Assembly: GCF_001650695.1 (NCBI RefSeq)
Contig: NZ_LWQS01000039.1
Location: 1-64,000 of the forward strand
Source: Chloroflexus islandicus
GTDB taxonomy: Bacteria > Chloroflexota > Chloroflexia > Chloroflexales > Chloroflexaceae
DNA length: 64,000 nt
Direction: 5' to 3'
Shown: positions 33,795-42,883 of the stretch, one piece after another
Layout of the letters: each line of letters starts with the position of its first letter
Numbering within the stretch: position 1 is the first letter of the stretch
Notes under the pieces: model-generated
Database searches by the model: none
Told to the model about the DNA's origin: nothing
The model's input: the letters and a program-made list of their open reading frames with translations, nothing else
Program-made: the position numbers and the translations under genes

Positions 33795-33823
33795 AGTATA
33801 GCAAAGGGTTGGCGTGGTGTCAA
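33795..33823 (-). promoter_or_regulatory. Promoter of rplU-rpmA-rpmE
   Basis: Minus strand TTGACA (33818-33823), 17 bases, TATACT (33795-33800): perfect -35 and near-perfect -10. CCCTTTGC and GCAAAGGG form an 8-bp inverted repeat around the -10 and start region (33781-33808), which could be an operator or the top of a leader hairpin. Confidence 0.85.
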
Positions 33824-33833
33824 ACGCTATTCG

Positions 33834-34757
33834 CTACTCGCTGCGCGCGATCCGGGCCATTTCCTCGCACGCGCGCAAGGCGGCAATCCGCGCCCAACCG
33901 AGTGATGCGTTGGCGCCAATCGCCAGCAACAAGATCAGGTCATCAACCGACGCCATAATGATGTTTTGATCTTGGCCCTCGTGAATGACTAAATGGCCGG
34001 GACGTTGCTGGCCCAAATGGCGGCCAATCTCGGCCAGCGCCAGTGTGTTGCCGGCAGCCAGCGCCGCCACGACCGTAACGTTAATATCGCGCCGCCGGCT
34101 CCAATGGCTGAGCACCAACCCACTCATATCGGCCAAAATGGCGCACTGCACATCGGGCGCCAGCGCCAAATCCTTCAACGCCTGCCGCATGCGTTCGAGC
34201 TGGGCTTCCGAATAACTGCGCCCGCTCCGGCCGGGCTGGTTGGGTGTCAGCCGCATCGCCACCGCCGAATTCACCGCCGGCGCCGGCGGCGGTGACTGGC
34301 GTGTGCGCAGGGCAGCCAGCCGCTGGCTAAACCGGCTGCCGCTGGCCGGTTCGGCTGGTTGCGTTTCGGGACGGCTAGCGCCCGCCGGCTTGATCGGATC
34401 AAGCAAGGTGGTCGCCGCTAACCGCAATTGCTCGGCAGTGGCAGGCTTGGTCAAGACGTAGTCAATCTGCAATTCGGCTTTGAGTTGTGGCGATAAGTCT
34501 TCGGGGCTAATCGTAAACACCACCACCGCTGTGCCCGGATCGAGCTGGCGCACCCGCTGGATCAACTCGATCCCATTCATCCCCGGCATGCGCAGATCGG
34601 TGAATAACAGATCGACTGGCTGGCGCGAAATGTGCAACAGCGCAGCCTCCGCCGAAGAGACATCGCTCACTTCGTACGGCGTATCATCGGTGAGCGCCAA
34701 CGCCACCAACCGGCGAATGTTCGGATCATCATCGACAATTAAAATGCGCTTGGGCAT
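33834..34757 (-). CDS. Response-regulator receiver fused to a Roadblock/LC7 domain
   Basis: A protein of 307 residues. The receiver domain (1-120) has DDDP near residue 9, the phospho-acceptor Asp in LLFTDLRMPGMNG near 53, and the switch Lys in VLTKPAT near 102. A proline-rich linker (about 120-175) leads to a Roadblock/LC7 domain (about 182-305: QCAILADMSGLVLSHWSRR, AIGANASLGWARIAAL). Roadblock proteins such as MglB regulate small Ras-like GTPases in polarity and motility. No GTPase or histidine kinase gene is adjacent. It could link two-component input to gliding control in a filamentous organism (inference). Confidence 0.85.
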   Translation of the reverse strand: MPKRILIVDDDPNIRRLVALALTDDTPYEVSDVSSAEAALLHISRQPVDLLFTDLRMPGMNGIELIQRVRQLDPGTAVVVFTISPEDLSPQLKAELQIDYVLTKPATAEQLRLAATTLLDPIKPAGASRPETQPAEPASGSRFSQRLAALRTRQSPPPAPAVNSAVAMRLTPNQPGRSGRSYSEAQLERMRQALKDLALAPDVQCAILADMSGLVLSHWSRRRDINVTVVAALAAGNTLALAEIGRHLGQQRPGHLVIHEGQDQNIIMASVDDLILLLAIGANASLGWARIAALRACEEMARIARSE

Positions 34758-34952
34758 ACCTGCTCCGGCGAACGCAACGCCGCGCCGAGATAGGCGCGGC
34801 GGCGGCATGGACGTCGTGCATCTTATAGTATAGCTTTTCTGCGCGAACTTGTCGCCGGGTCAGAAGTACTACTTTTTTTCGCAGCCACCGTAGCTAGCAA
34901 GTTTTGAGATCGGCAGAAACCACTCTTGCTGCTACGGGGGCGCGCCGGATCA

Positions 34953-36719
34953 TTATTCCTCGACGATCCGGATATGCAGCTCCTTCAACTGGCGCTCATC
35001 CACCGGCGACGGCGCGTTGGTCATCAGATCGACTGCCTGCTGCGTCTTGGGGAAGGCCATCACTTCACGGATGGTCGGCTCGCCGGCCAAGATCATCACC
35101 AGCCGATCGATGCCGGGAGCGATCCCGCCGTGGGGTGGCGCACCATATTCAAACGCTTCCAGCATATGGCCAAACTGGGCCTGCGCCTGCGCTTCGCTGA
35201 TGCCGAGCAGCGAAAAGATCTGCTGCTGCACATCGCGGCGATGGATACGGATGCTGCCACCGCCTGCCTCGTAGCCATTGAGGATCAGGTCGTAAGCCTT
35301 GGCGCGCACCTTGCCCGGATCGGTCGCCAGCAGATGCAGGTCTTCGTCTTTGGGTGCGGTAAAGGGATGGTGAACGGCGTCCCAGCGCTGCTCGTCCTCG
35401 TTCCATTCCACCAGCGGAAAATCAACCACCCACGCAAAGCAGAGCGTGTCGGGATCAGCAAGGTTGAGCCGGTCGGCCAGATTGCGGCGCAGCTTGTCGA
35501 GCGAGGCGGCGACTACCGCCGGCTGATCGGCGACGATCAACAACAGATCGCCGGGTTGCGCCGCCATGCGTTGGGCAATCGCGTCAAACTCGCCGGGAGC
35601 GAGGTTCTTGGCGAAGCTTGAGCGGACTTCACTGCCATCAGCCGGCAACACGGCCCACGCCAACCCCTTCGCGCCGCCAGCACGCGCCACTTCAGCCAGT
35701 TCGTCGATCTGCTTGCGCGAGAAGGTTGCGCACCCCGGCGCCCGGATCCCTTTCACCTGACCGCCGGCAGCCAACGCACCGCGGAACACTTGGAACGGTG
35801 TCTCGGCTAACAGATCACTGAGATTGACCAATTCGAGGTCATAGCGCAGATCGGGCTTATCGGAACCGTAGCGCTCCATCGCTTCGGCATACGTAAGGCG
35901 GCGGAACGGCGTCGGCAGATGCTTGTGCGGCGTCACCGTGCGGCACAGCGCGGTAAAGAGCCGTTCGATCAGATTGAGCACGTCTTCCTGATCGACGAAG
36001 CTCATCTCCATATCGAGCTGGGTAAACTCAGGCTGGCGATCGGCGCGCTGATCTTCATCGCGGAAGCAGCGGGCAATCTGGAAATACTTATCATAGCCGG
36101 CTACCATCAGCAACTGCTTGAGTTGCTGCGGGCTTTGCGGCAGGGCATAGAACTTGCCCGGATGCAAGCGTGAGGGCACCAGATAGTCACGCGCCCCTTC
36201 CGGGGTGGATTTGATCAAGATCGGGGTCTCGATCTCAAGAAAGCCCTCGTTGTCAAGAAAGTCGCGGATAAACTTGACCACACGATGGCGCAAGATCAGG
36301 TTGCGCTGCATTCGCTCGCGGCGCAGGTCAAGGTAGCGATACTTGAGACGCACCGCTTCCTCTTCACCGCCCTCTTTGGCAATATAGATCGGCGTCGTGC
36401 GGGCCGGGTTCAGCACCTGCGCCTCGATCGCAGCCACTTCGATTTCGCCGGTGGCAATGTCAGGATTGACGGCTTCGACAGGGCGAATGCGCACCCGCCC
36501 GCGCACCTGAACGACATATTCCGAGCGCACGGTCTCGGCCACTTCATGCGCTGCCGGGTTGGCGCTGTCAAACACGACCTGCGTGATACCGTAGCGATCG
36601 CGCAGGTCAATAAAAATCAGATCGCCATGGTCGCGCCGGCGATGCACCCAGCCGGCCAGCGTCACTTCTTGGCCAGCGTGAGCGGGGCGCAACTCACCAC
36701 AGGTATGTGAACGGTACAT
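34953..36719 (-). CDS. aspS: Aspartyl-tRNA synthetase
   Basis: A protein of 588 residues, bacterial type with the inserted GAD domain. The N-terminal OB anticodon-binding fold reads [20 protein letters not shown] (about residues 19-38). Class II motifs are visible in [20 protein letters not shown] (about 192), the motif 2 region [20 protein letters not shown] (about 215), and motif 3, [15 protein letters not shown] (about 528-542). Whether it is discriminating or also charges Asn-tRNA cannot be read here. Ends about 230 bases before the receiver-Roadblock gene. Confidence 0.95.
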   Translation of the reverse strand: MYRSHTCGELRPAHAGQEVTLAGWVHRRRDHGDLIFIDLRDRYGITQVVFDSANPAAHEVAETVRSEYVVQVRGRVRIRPVEAVNPDIATGEIEVAAIEAQVLNPARTTPIYIAKEGGEEEAVRLKYRYLDLRRERMQRNLILRHRVVKFIRDFLDNEGFLEIETPILIKSTPEGARDYLVPSRLHPGKFYALPQSPQQLKQLLMVAGYDKYFQIARCFRDEDQRADRQPEFTQLDMEMSFVDQEDVLNLIERLFTALCRTVTPHKHLPTPFRRLTYAEAMERYGSDKPDLRYDLELVNLSDLLAETPFQVFRGALAAGGQVKGIRAPGCATFSRKQIDELAEVARAGGAKGLAWAVLPADGSEVRSSFAKNLAPGEFDAIAQRMAAQPGDLLLIVADQPAVVAASLDKLRRNLADRLNLADPDTLCFAWVVDFPLVEWNEDEQRWDAVHHPFTAPKDEDLHLLATDPGKVRAKAYDLILNGYEAGGGSIRIHRRDVQQQIFSLLGISEAQAQAQFGHMLEAFEYGAPPHGGIAPGIDRLVMILAGEPTIREVMAFPKTQQAVDLMTNAPSPVDERQLKELHIRIVEE

Positions 36720-36791
36720 AGCCTCTCCTGCCGGATTGAAAGCGGCAACGAACGGTTAGCCGTCGCATTATAACATAGGCGCTCGCGCTGC

Positions 36792-37709
36792 TCAGCCGCC
36801 AATCTGATCGATCAGCGCCGCTAGCCATGGAGTGGTCGCGCCAACCGGCAATTGGGCCAACGCCTGCCGGGCCGCAGCCTGTTGTTCAACCAGAACTGCT
36901 CGCGCTGCCGGCAAGCCATCGCGCCGGATGATCGGCAACGCGGCTGCGATCGTCTCCGGTGACGGGTGAGCAAAGAGCGCCTGCAACGCTGGCGCCGGCG
37001 AATCACTGGCGGCCAATACCAAGGCCAGCGGTACATGCCCGGCTTGCAGCCATGCGCCATCAGCCTCAATATCTCGTATCTCTTTGGCGAGCTGCCGGGC
37101 TAAGCCAAGATGCAGACCAAATTGCGCCGCCGGCTCAAGCAACGAGTCTGCCAACCCGCCGCACAATACCCCGGCCTGCGCCGCCGCCGCCAACAAGGCC
37201 CCGGCCAACGCTTCCGCCCGCTGCCAATACACCGCCAGCGCCGCTTCGGGCGGCGTCAGGCTGCTCACCGTCGTTAACTGGCCTTCGCAGATCCGCATCA
37301 CCGCCTGCGAATACAGACCAATAATGCGCGGATCAGGGCTGCGCGCCATTTCGCCGGCAGCCAGCGCAAAGAGGTAATCACCCACCATGAGCGCCACGCC
37401 GTGATCCCACGCACCGTTAGCCACCCGGCCAGTGCGACGGGCCTGCTCGTCAATCAGATCATCGTGCGCCCGCGTCGCTGCTTCGATCAGTTCCACCGCC
37501 GCAGCGGCATGCGCCACCTGTTCGCCAGCACCATTCCCCAAGCGGGCAATGGCCAGTACGATCAACGCCCGCAACCGATCAGATGGATCGTTCATCAAAT
37601 GGGGGCCGACCATGGAAATGACAGCTAGCCGCGCCCGCGTGCGTTCACGCAAGAGCTGCTCGACGAACAAGAAATCGTGATGTAATTCCGGCGGAACAGA
37701 CCAGCTCAT
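36792..37709 (-). CDS. Polyprenyl synthetase paralogue lacking the second aspartate-rich motif
   Basis: A protein of 305 residues. The first aspartate-rich motif is intact (HDDLIDEQARRTG, about residues 82-94), and VGDYLFALAAGE near 110 fits trans-isoprenyl diphosphate synthases. The second motif, normally a DDxxD in QLxDDxLD context, reads LARQLAKEIRDIEADG (about 203-218), and the conserved GK that follows is absent. It may be inactive, a regulatory subunit, or changed in chemistry. Located about 80 bases upstream of aspS on the same strand. Family call firm, function uncertain. Confidence 0.75.
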   Translation of the reverse strand: MSWSVPPELHHDFLFVEQLLRERTRARLAVISMVGPHLMNDPSDRLRALIVLAIARLGNGAGEQVAHAAAAVELIEAATRAHDDLIDEQARRTGRVANGAWDHGVALMVGDYLFALAAGEMARSPDPRIIGLYSQAVMRICEGQLTTVSSLTPPEAALAVYWQRAEALAGALLAAAAQAGVLCGGLADSLLEPAAQFGLHLGLARQLAKEIRDIEADGAWLQAGHVPLALVLAASDSPAPALQALFAHPSPETIAAALPIIRRDGLPAARAVLVEQQAAARQALAQLPVGATTPWLAALIDQIGG

Positions 37710-37810
37710 GGTTCGTTACTTTGACTGCGCGTGTGATTCACCTTTTGGAAAGATACGCCATCCGTTCGTCACTGTCAACCGCGCCGGTAGATATGGTCGC
37801 ACACTGCCGC

Positions 37811-38434
37811 CTTGCCCGCTCCAAGGGCGGATAGAACATATAAGAGCAGATACGATTGATAGCTTTGAGATTTGCTATTTCGCCCTCACCCACCGGCCCC
37901 TCGCTCAAGGGCGGCCAGACCATCTCAACCGGCACCCGGCCCTGAAGGGCCGGGCTAGGCTTACGAAGCCCGCTGCGCGGGCTGCTGGCCCTCACCCACC
38001 GGCCCCTCGCTCAAGGGCGGCCAGACCATCTCAACCGGCACCCGGCCCTGAAGGGCCGGGCTAGGCTTACGAAGCCCGCTGCGCGGGCTGCTGGCCCTCA
38101 CCCACCGGCCCCTCGCTCAAGGGCGGCCAGACCATCTCAACCGGCACCCGGCCCTGAAGGGCCGGGCTAGGCTTACAAAGCCCGCTACGCGGACTGCTGG
38201 CCCTCACCCACCGGCCCCTCGCTCAAGGGCGGCCAGACCATCTCAACCGGCACCCGGCCCTGAAGGGCCGGGCTAGGCTTACAAAGCCCGCTACGCGGAC
38301 TGTTAGCCCTCACCCCCAACCCCTCTCCCACTGGCGCGGGAGAGGGGAGTGTAGCGCCGGGCGTTGAGGAATTGCACAGCGATCAACGGTTGTACTCAAT
38401 CACATGTTCTGCCCGACTCTCAACTTGCCCGCTC
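37811..38434. mobile_element. Putative non-autonomous element: inverted ends, four 106-bp tandem units, 11-bp flanking direct repeat
   Basis: CTTGCCCGCTC occurs at 37811-37821 and again at 38424-38434, flanking about 600 bases without coding capacity. The left end (AAGGGCGGATAGAACATATA, then GATTGATAGCTTTG) is an imperfect inverted repeat of the right end (TTGCACAGCGATCAACGG to ACATGTTCTGCCC). Between them four units of exactly 106 bases start at 37883, 37989, 38095 and 38201. Each has CCCGGCCCTGAAGGGCCGGG and AGCCCGCTGCGCGGGCT hairpins; units 3 and 4 carry CTACGCGGAC variants. It resembles a MITE-like insertion (inference); no transposase is present. Confidence 0.65.
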
Positions 38435-38451
38435 ATTCACCAGATGAGCAG

Positions 38452-38490
38452 TTGACACTTTCAGCGGTGCGGTTGACAATACAAGTGTCA
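38452..38490 (+). promoter_or_regulatory. Promoter/operator of the penicillin-acylase-type gene
   Basis: TTGACA (38452-38457), a 17-base spacer and GACAAT (38475-38480) form a plausible promoter. An inverted repeat, TGACACTT (38453-38460) and AAGTGTCA (38483-38490), brackets it, which suggests repressor control. The GTG start is 30 bases further on. Confidence 0.55.
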
Positions 38491-38519
38491 CCATTCTCAG
38501 TCTGAAACGGAGGTGGAGC

Positions 38520-40976
38520 GTGACCTTCAACCCCTCTCGCCTCGGACGGGCCATCGGCATTACCGTTGGCGCGGTCGCCGCCCTTGCTGGCGTCGGTGCC
38601 ATCGCTGCCCTGCGCCGTCCCTTGCCGCGCATCAACGGGCGGGCCAAGCTGCCCGGTCTGCGCGCAGCCGTCGAAGTGCGCCGCGATCGCTGGGGTGTTC
38701 CGCATATCTATGCGGAAAATAACGAAGACCTCTTTTGCGCCCTTGGGTATGTACATGCCCAAGACCGGCTCTGGCAGATGGAAATGCACCGCCGGATCGG
38801 GCATGGCCGCCTCGCCGAGATCGTTGGCCCGATTGCGATCGACTCCGATCGCTTCATCCGCACTCTCGGCTTTAGCCGGATTGCCCGCCGCGAAGCTGCG
38901 TTGCTCGATGATGAGACGGCGACCTTGATGACCGCATATCTACGCGGCGTGAATGCTTGTATCGAACAGAGCGGCAGCCGGTTGCCGCTCGAGTTTACCA
39001 TTCTCGGCTTCCAGCCGCAGCCATGGGAACTGGCCGATCTTTTGGTCTGGCCAAAGATGATGTCGCTCAATCTCTCGACCAACTGGATGCAAGAGTTGTT
39101 GCAGGCGCAGATTGTGGCGACTGTCGGCATCGAGCGGGCCGTTGCGCTTCGCCCGCGCTACCCCGAAGACGGCCCTTTGACGGTGCCTTCCGGCGCGCAC
39201 TACACCGCCGATCTCGGCGCCGCCGCGCTGCAACTGGCCAGTGATGCCGCACTCTTTACCGGCGAAACCGAGACGCCGCAAGGCTCCAATGCGTGGGTGG
39301 CAGCCGGCAAACGTACCACCAGCGGGAGACCCTTGCTGGCGAATGACCCCCATCTCAATGTGGCCTTGCCCAACCTCTGGTACCAAGTGCATCTCGAAGG
39401 CGGCGATTTTCACGTCGCCGGCGCCACTATTCCAGCCACCTGCGGCGTGATTATCGGCCATAACCAGCGCATTGCGTGGGGCGTGACCAATGCGCGCACC
39501 GATAACCAAGACCTCTTCATCGAGCAGTTCGATGCCGCTGACCCGCTGCGCTACCGCTGGCGCGATGAGTGGCTGACCGCCGAAGTCGTGACCGAGACGA
39601 TTGCGGTCAAAGGCCAAGCCGAGCCGGTGGTGATCGATGTGCGCATTACCCGCCACGGCCCGATCATCGATCCGGTGGCCGGCACGCTGCGCGGCGAACC
39701 AACCACGACCGGCGCCGAGACCACGGCGCTGGCGCTGCGCTGGACGGCGCTCGATCCCTCGCCGACCTTAATGCGTTCGGTGCTGAAACTCAACCGGGCC
39801 CAAAACTGGAACGAGTTCCGCGCCGCCTTGGCCGATTGGGATACGCCGCCGCAGAATTTTGTCTATGCCGACATCGACGGCCATATCGGCTATTGCTTGG
39901 CTGGACGGCTGCCGATCCGCCGGCACGGTGACGGCATGTTGCCGGTGCCCGGCTGGAGCGGCGAGTACGAGTGGGAGGGCATGATCCCCTTTGAAGAATT
40001 GCCCAGCCAGCTCGATCCGCCGAGCGGCACGATTGTCACCGCCAATCACCGGATTACCGGCGGCGAACAGCGCAACGCTCCCATCCATGGCTTCTGGCTC
40101 AATCCGTATCGCGCCCAACGCATCCAAGAGCTGCTCGATGCCGCCAAACAGCACGATGTGCGCAGCTTTGCCCGCATCCAGAATGATCTCCTGTCGGTGC
40201 CCGGCAAACAACTGGTCGAGCAGGTGGCGCGCCTAAGCCTCGAACCGGGGAGCGAGCAGCGAATCCGGGACATCCTTGTGGAGTGGGATGGCCAGCTTCA
40301 CGCCGAGAGCGTTGCCGGCGCGATTTACGACGGATTGCGCTACCATCTGCTCCGCATCGTCTACCAAGAACTCGCTGACCTGTTCCACGCGCCGGCGGCG
40401 CTCGGATCGTTTAGCGTGCTGCCGGCGAACATCTATCTGGAATGCGCGTTGCCGATGGTACTGGAACGGATGGCATCCCAACCGCTCGACCAACCCGATG
40501 AGTGGTTAGGCAATGGCCGCACGTGGGGCGGCGTGTTGCGCGCAGCGCTGGCCCGCACTGCCGCCGAGCTGTCTGAACGGCTGGGCAAAGATCCGGCCCG
40601 CTGGCAGTACGGGAAGATCCACAGCCTGACCCTGCGCCATCCGCTGGGGAGCGTGCCGGCGCTGACCCCGCTCTTTAACCGCGGTCCATGGCCGATGGGA
40701 GGTGATCTCGACACCGTGAACCATTGCTATATTCCACGCGATATTGCCGGCATGACGATCTACAATGCGCCATCACTGCGCTTTATCCTCGATCTGAGTG
40801 ACTGGGACGCTTCCCGCGCCATTTTGCCCGCCGGCCAGAGCGGCCATCCGGCGAGCCCGCACTATGCCGACATGACCGATGCGTGGCGGGCCGGCGCGTA
40901 TCACCCTCTGTTGTGGACGCGACCCGCCGTGGAGCGTTATACTGATGGGGTGTTGACCTTAACTAGTGAAGGATAA
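38520..40976 (+). CDS. Penicillin acylase (S45) family amidohydrolase
   Basis: A protein of 818 residues, Ntn-hydrolase that self-cleaves into alpha and beta chains. An N-terminal hydrophobic segment (about residues 9-31) is a signal or anchor. VRRDRWGVPHIYAENNEDLF (about 53-72) and YVHAQDRLWQMEMHRR are typical of the alpha chain. The nucleophile serine is Ser256 in QGSNAWVAAGKRT, followed by NDPHL and GVIIGHN in the beta chain. It starts with GTG after GGAGGTGGAG. Substrates may be N-acyl homoserine lactones, penicillins or other amides; the sequence does not decide. Single gene with its own promoter and a terminator hairpin. Confidence 0.9.
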   Translation: MTFNPSRLGRAIGITVGAVAALAGVGAIAALRRPLPRINGRAKLPGLRAAVEVRRDRWGVPHIYAENNEDLFCALGYVHAQDRLWQMEMHRRIGHGRLAEIVGPIAIDSDRFIRTLGFSRIARREAALLDDETATLMTAYLRGVNACIEQSGSRLPLEFTILGFQPQPWELADLLVWPKMMSLNLSTNWMQELLQAQIVATVGIERAVALRPRYPEDGPLTVPSGAHYTADLGAAALQLASDAALFTGETETPQGSNAWVAAGKRTTSGRPLLANDPHLNVALPNLWYQVHLEGGDFHVAGATIPATCGVIIGHNQRIAWGVTNARTDNQDLFIEQFDAADPLRYRWRDEWLTAEVVTETIAVKGQAEPVVIDVRITRHGPIIDPVAGTLRGEPTTTGAETTALALRWTALDPSPTLMRSVLKLNRAQNWNEFRAALADWDTPPQNFVYADIDGHIGYCLAGRLPIRRHGDGMLPVPGWSGEYEWEGMIPFEELPSQLDPPSGTIVTANHRITGGEQRNAPIHGFWLNPYRAQRIQELLDAAKQHDVRSFARIQNDLLSVPGKQLVEQVARLSLEPGSEQRIRDILVEWDGQLHAESVAGAIYDGLRYHLLRIVYQELADLFHAPAALGSFSVLPANIYLECALPMVLERMASQPLDQPDEWLGNGRTWGGVLRAALARTAAELSERLGKDPARWQYGKIHSLTLRHPLGSVPALTPLFNRGPWPMGGDLDTVNHCYIPRDIAGMTIYNAPSLRFILDLSDWDASRAILPAGQSGHPASPHYADMTDAWRAGAYHPLLWTRPAVERYTDGVLTLTSEG

Positions 40977-41021
40977 CTGCATCCTGCGGACGCCGGTGAA
41001 CCTCGTGCTTTAGAGCATGCA

Positions 41022-41048
41022 CAGGGAGCCAGCAATACTGGCTCCCTG
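41022..41048 (+). terminator. Hairpin after the penicillin-acylase-type gene
   Basis: Perfect 11-bp stem CAGGGAGCCAG/CTGGCTCCCTG with a CAATA loop, 45 bases after the stop. No T-run follows, so it may be a weak or rho-assisted terminator. Confidence 0.5.
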
Positions 41049-41178
41049 CCACTTCACGGATCATCACGCGGATTACGTCGTACAAAAGAGGGTATGTGCT
41101 TCCGCCAAGCATTGTACGTCTCTGTCACCGGTACGCAGTTCTTTACGCCGCGCGCTTGAATGACTGTTGAACCTCATC

Positions 41179-42618
41179 ATGAACAGCATCTTCCAATTGA
41201 TTGCTGATCTGGCTGATCAGCCGGTGTGGCTGGCTGGCGGCGCAGTGCGCGCGCTGCTGAGCGGACAAACGCCGGTCGATCTCGATCTGGCCACCACCGG
41301 CAGCGGCTTGGCGCTCGCCAAAGCGATTGCTGATGCCGGCGGCGGCGCGTTTGTCGCGCTCGATCGCGAACGTGACACCGGACGCGCCGTGTTGCCCGGC
41401 GGGATCACGATCGATTGCGCGGCGCTTCGCGCGGCTGATATCGAGGGTGATTTGCGATTGCGCGACTTTACCATCAACGCGCTCGCTTTGCCGCTCGCGG
41501 CAGTGCTGGCCGGCGACTGGAGCGCGCTGATCGATCCGCTGGGAGGGCGTGACGATCTCGCCGCCGGTCGTCTGCGCCTCTGCGCACCAACCAGCTTGCG
41601 CGACGACCCGTTGCGCGTGGTGCGAGCCGGGAGGTTCCGCGCCACCCACCGGCTGCATCCTGATCCCGACCTCATCGCGGCGGCGCGCGCAGCGGCGCCG
41701 TTGCTCGTGAACGTGGCCGTCGAGCGCATCCGCGACGAGCTGCTCAAAACGTGTGATGGGCCGGCTGCCGCCGCCGGTCTGCGCCTGCTCGACGAGGTTG
41801 GCGCGTTGACGATCATCTTCCCCGAACTCGAACCGGCCCGCGCCTGCGATCAGCCGCGGGTGCATTTTTTACCAGTGCTGGCTCACATGCTCGAAACGGT
41901 CGCCGCGCTCGACTGGCTGATCGATGACGGTGATCCACCGGTGGCAGTGCAGACGTATCCGCAGCTCAGCCGCGATCTTCCCTTTCCCGACCAATATCAC
42001 GAGGTGCTCAACCAGCGCCGCGGCATCGTGCGGCGTGCCGCGTTGCTCAAGCTAGCGGCGCTCTTGCACGACAACGCCAAACCGCAAACGAAGGTCAGCC
42101 ACCCCGACGGCACCGTGACCTTCTACGGCCATCAGAGCTTAGGCGCAGAAACAGTCGCGCAAATCGGGAAGCGGCTCCGCCTGAGCCGCGCTGATACCAG
42201 CTATCTGGTCAGCGTCGTGCATGAACACATGCGTCCGGGGCAAATGCGTGACAGCGAACAGTTGAGCGAGCGCGGGATCAATCGCTTCTTCCGCGACACC
42301 GGCGATACCGGCCCCGACATTCTGCTGCACGAGCTGGCCGACCATCTGGCGACGCGCGGGCCATGGCTCGACCCGGTGGCTTGGCAACGGCATCTGGCGT
42401 GGCTGGGAGCGATGCTGGATCGATATTGGAACCCGCCGGCGCCGCCGGCGCCGCCGCTGATTCGCGGCGACGAACTGATGGCGGCATTACAGATCGGGCC
42501 GGGGCCGGAAGTGGGGCGCTTGCTGAAGTTGATCCATGAAGCGCAATTAGCGGGTGATATTCACAGCGCGGAAGAGGCGCTAGCCTTAGCCCGCACGCTC
42601 CGTATGGCAGAGCACTAG
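41179..42618 (+). CDS. cca: tRNA nucleotidyltransferase (CCA-adding type) with HD domain
   Basis: A protein of 479 residues. The nucleotidyltransferase head shows VWLAGGAVRALLSG and PVDLDLATTGS (metal-binding D-x-D) in residues 10-40, then IDCAALR, DLRLRDFTINALALPL and SLRDDPLRVVRAGRF (about 150). An HD-type domain follows with AALLHDNAKPQTKV and FYGHQSLGAETV (about 295-325). Enzymes of this architecture add or repair the tRNA CCA end, or only part of it; a poly(A) polymerase role cannot be excluded. ATG 41179 is preferred over the TTG at 41167. Confidence 0.88.
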   Translation: MNSIFQLIADLADQPVWLAGGAVRALLSGQTPVDLDLATTGSGLALAKAIADAGGGAFVALDRERDTGRAVLPGGITIDCAALRAADIEGDLRLRDFTINALALPLAAVLAGDWSALIDPLGGRDDLAAGRLRLCAPTSLRDDPLRVVRAGRFRATHRLHPDPDLIAAARAAAPLLVNVAVERIRDELLKTCDGPAAAAGLRLLDEVGALTIIFPELEPARACDQPRVHFLPVLAHMLETVAALDWLIDDGDPPVAVQTYPQLSRDLPFPDQYHEVLNQRRGIVRRAALLKLAALLHDNAKPQTKVSHPDGTVTFYGHQSLGAETVAQIGKRLRLSRADTSYLVSVVHEHMRPGQMRDSEQLSERGINRFFRDTGDTGPDILLHELADHLATRGPWLDPVAWQRHLAWLGAMLDRYWNPPAPPAPPLIRGDELMAALQIGPGPEVGRLLKLIHEAQLAGDIHSAEEALALARTLRMAEH

Positions 42619-42627
42619 CAGGCGGGA

Positions 42628-42780
42628 TCATTGGGGCCGGCGCGGCAGCCGGATCCGATCGGTCTGCTGGCGCTCGGCGGAAGGAGCGCGCTCATCTTCC
42701 AGCAATGGCAGCAATGCTAGGGTCAGCGCAATCATCACAACGAGGATGATCGAGGGCAGCAACGACAGCCAATCAGACAT
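42628..42780 (-). CDS. Small single-pass membrane protein, 50 residues
   Basis: The frame starts at ATG 42780 with GGAGG nine bases before it. Residues 4-27 form one transmembrane helix (LSLLPSIILVVMIALTLALL), followed by an acidic-then-basic cytoplasmic tail (EDERAPSAERQ, IRLPRRPQ). It overlaps nothing and ends 10 bases from the convergent cca stop. Function unknown; the ribosome-binding site and membrane pattern support it being real. Confidence 0.6.
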   Translation of the reverse strand: MSDWLSLLPSIILVVMIALTLALLPLLEDERAPSAERQQTDRIRLPRRPQ

Positions 42781-42883
42781 CACATGCCTCCGGTTACGAT
42801 GGCGACAGCAACAATAGGCGCCCTCATCGTAACGGGAGAACTGGCGCGCGAGAATGAAAATGATCTGATGTTATGCTGACAGA

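Noticed and set aside
37883-38306. CRISPR array
   Set aside because: The units are contiguous 106-base tandem copies without unique spacers, and no cas genes are near.
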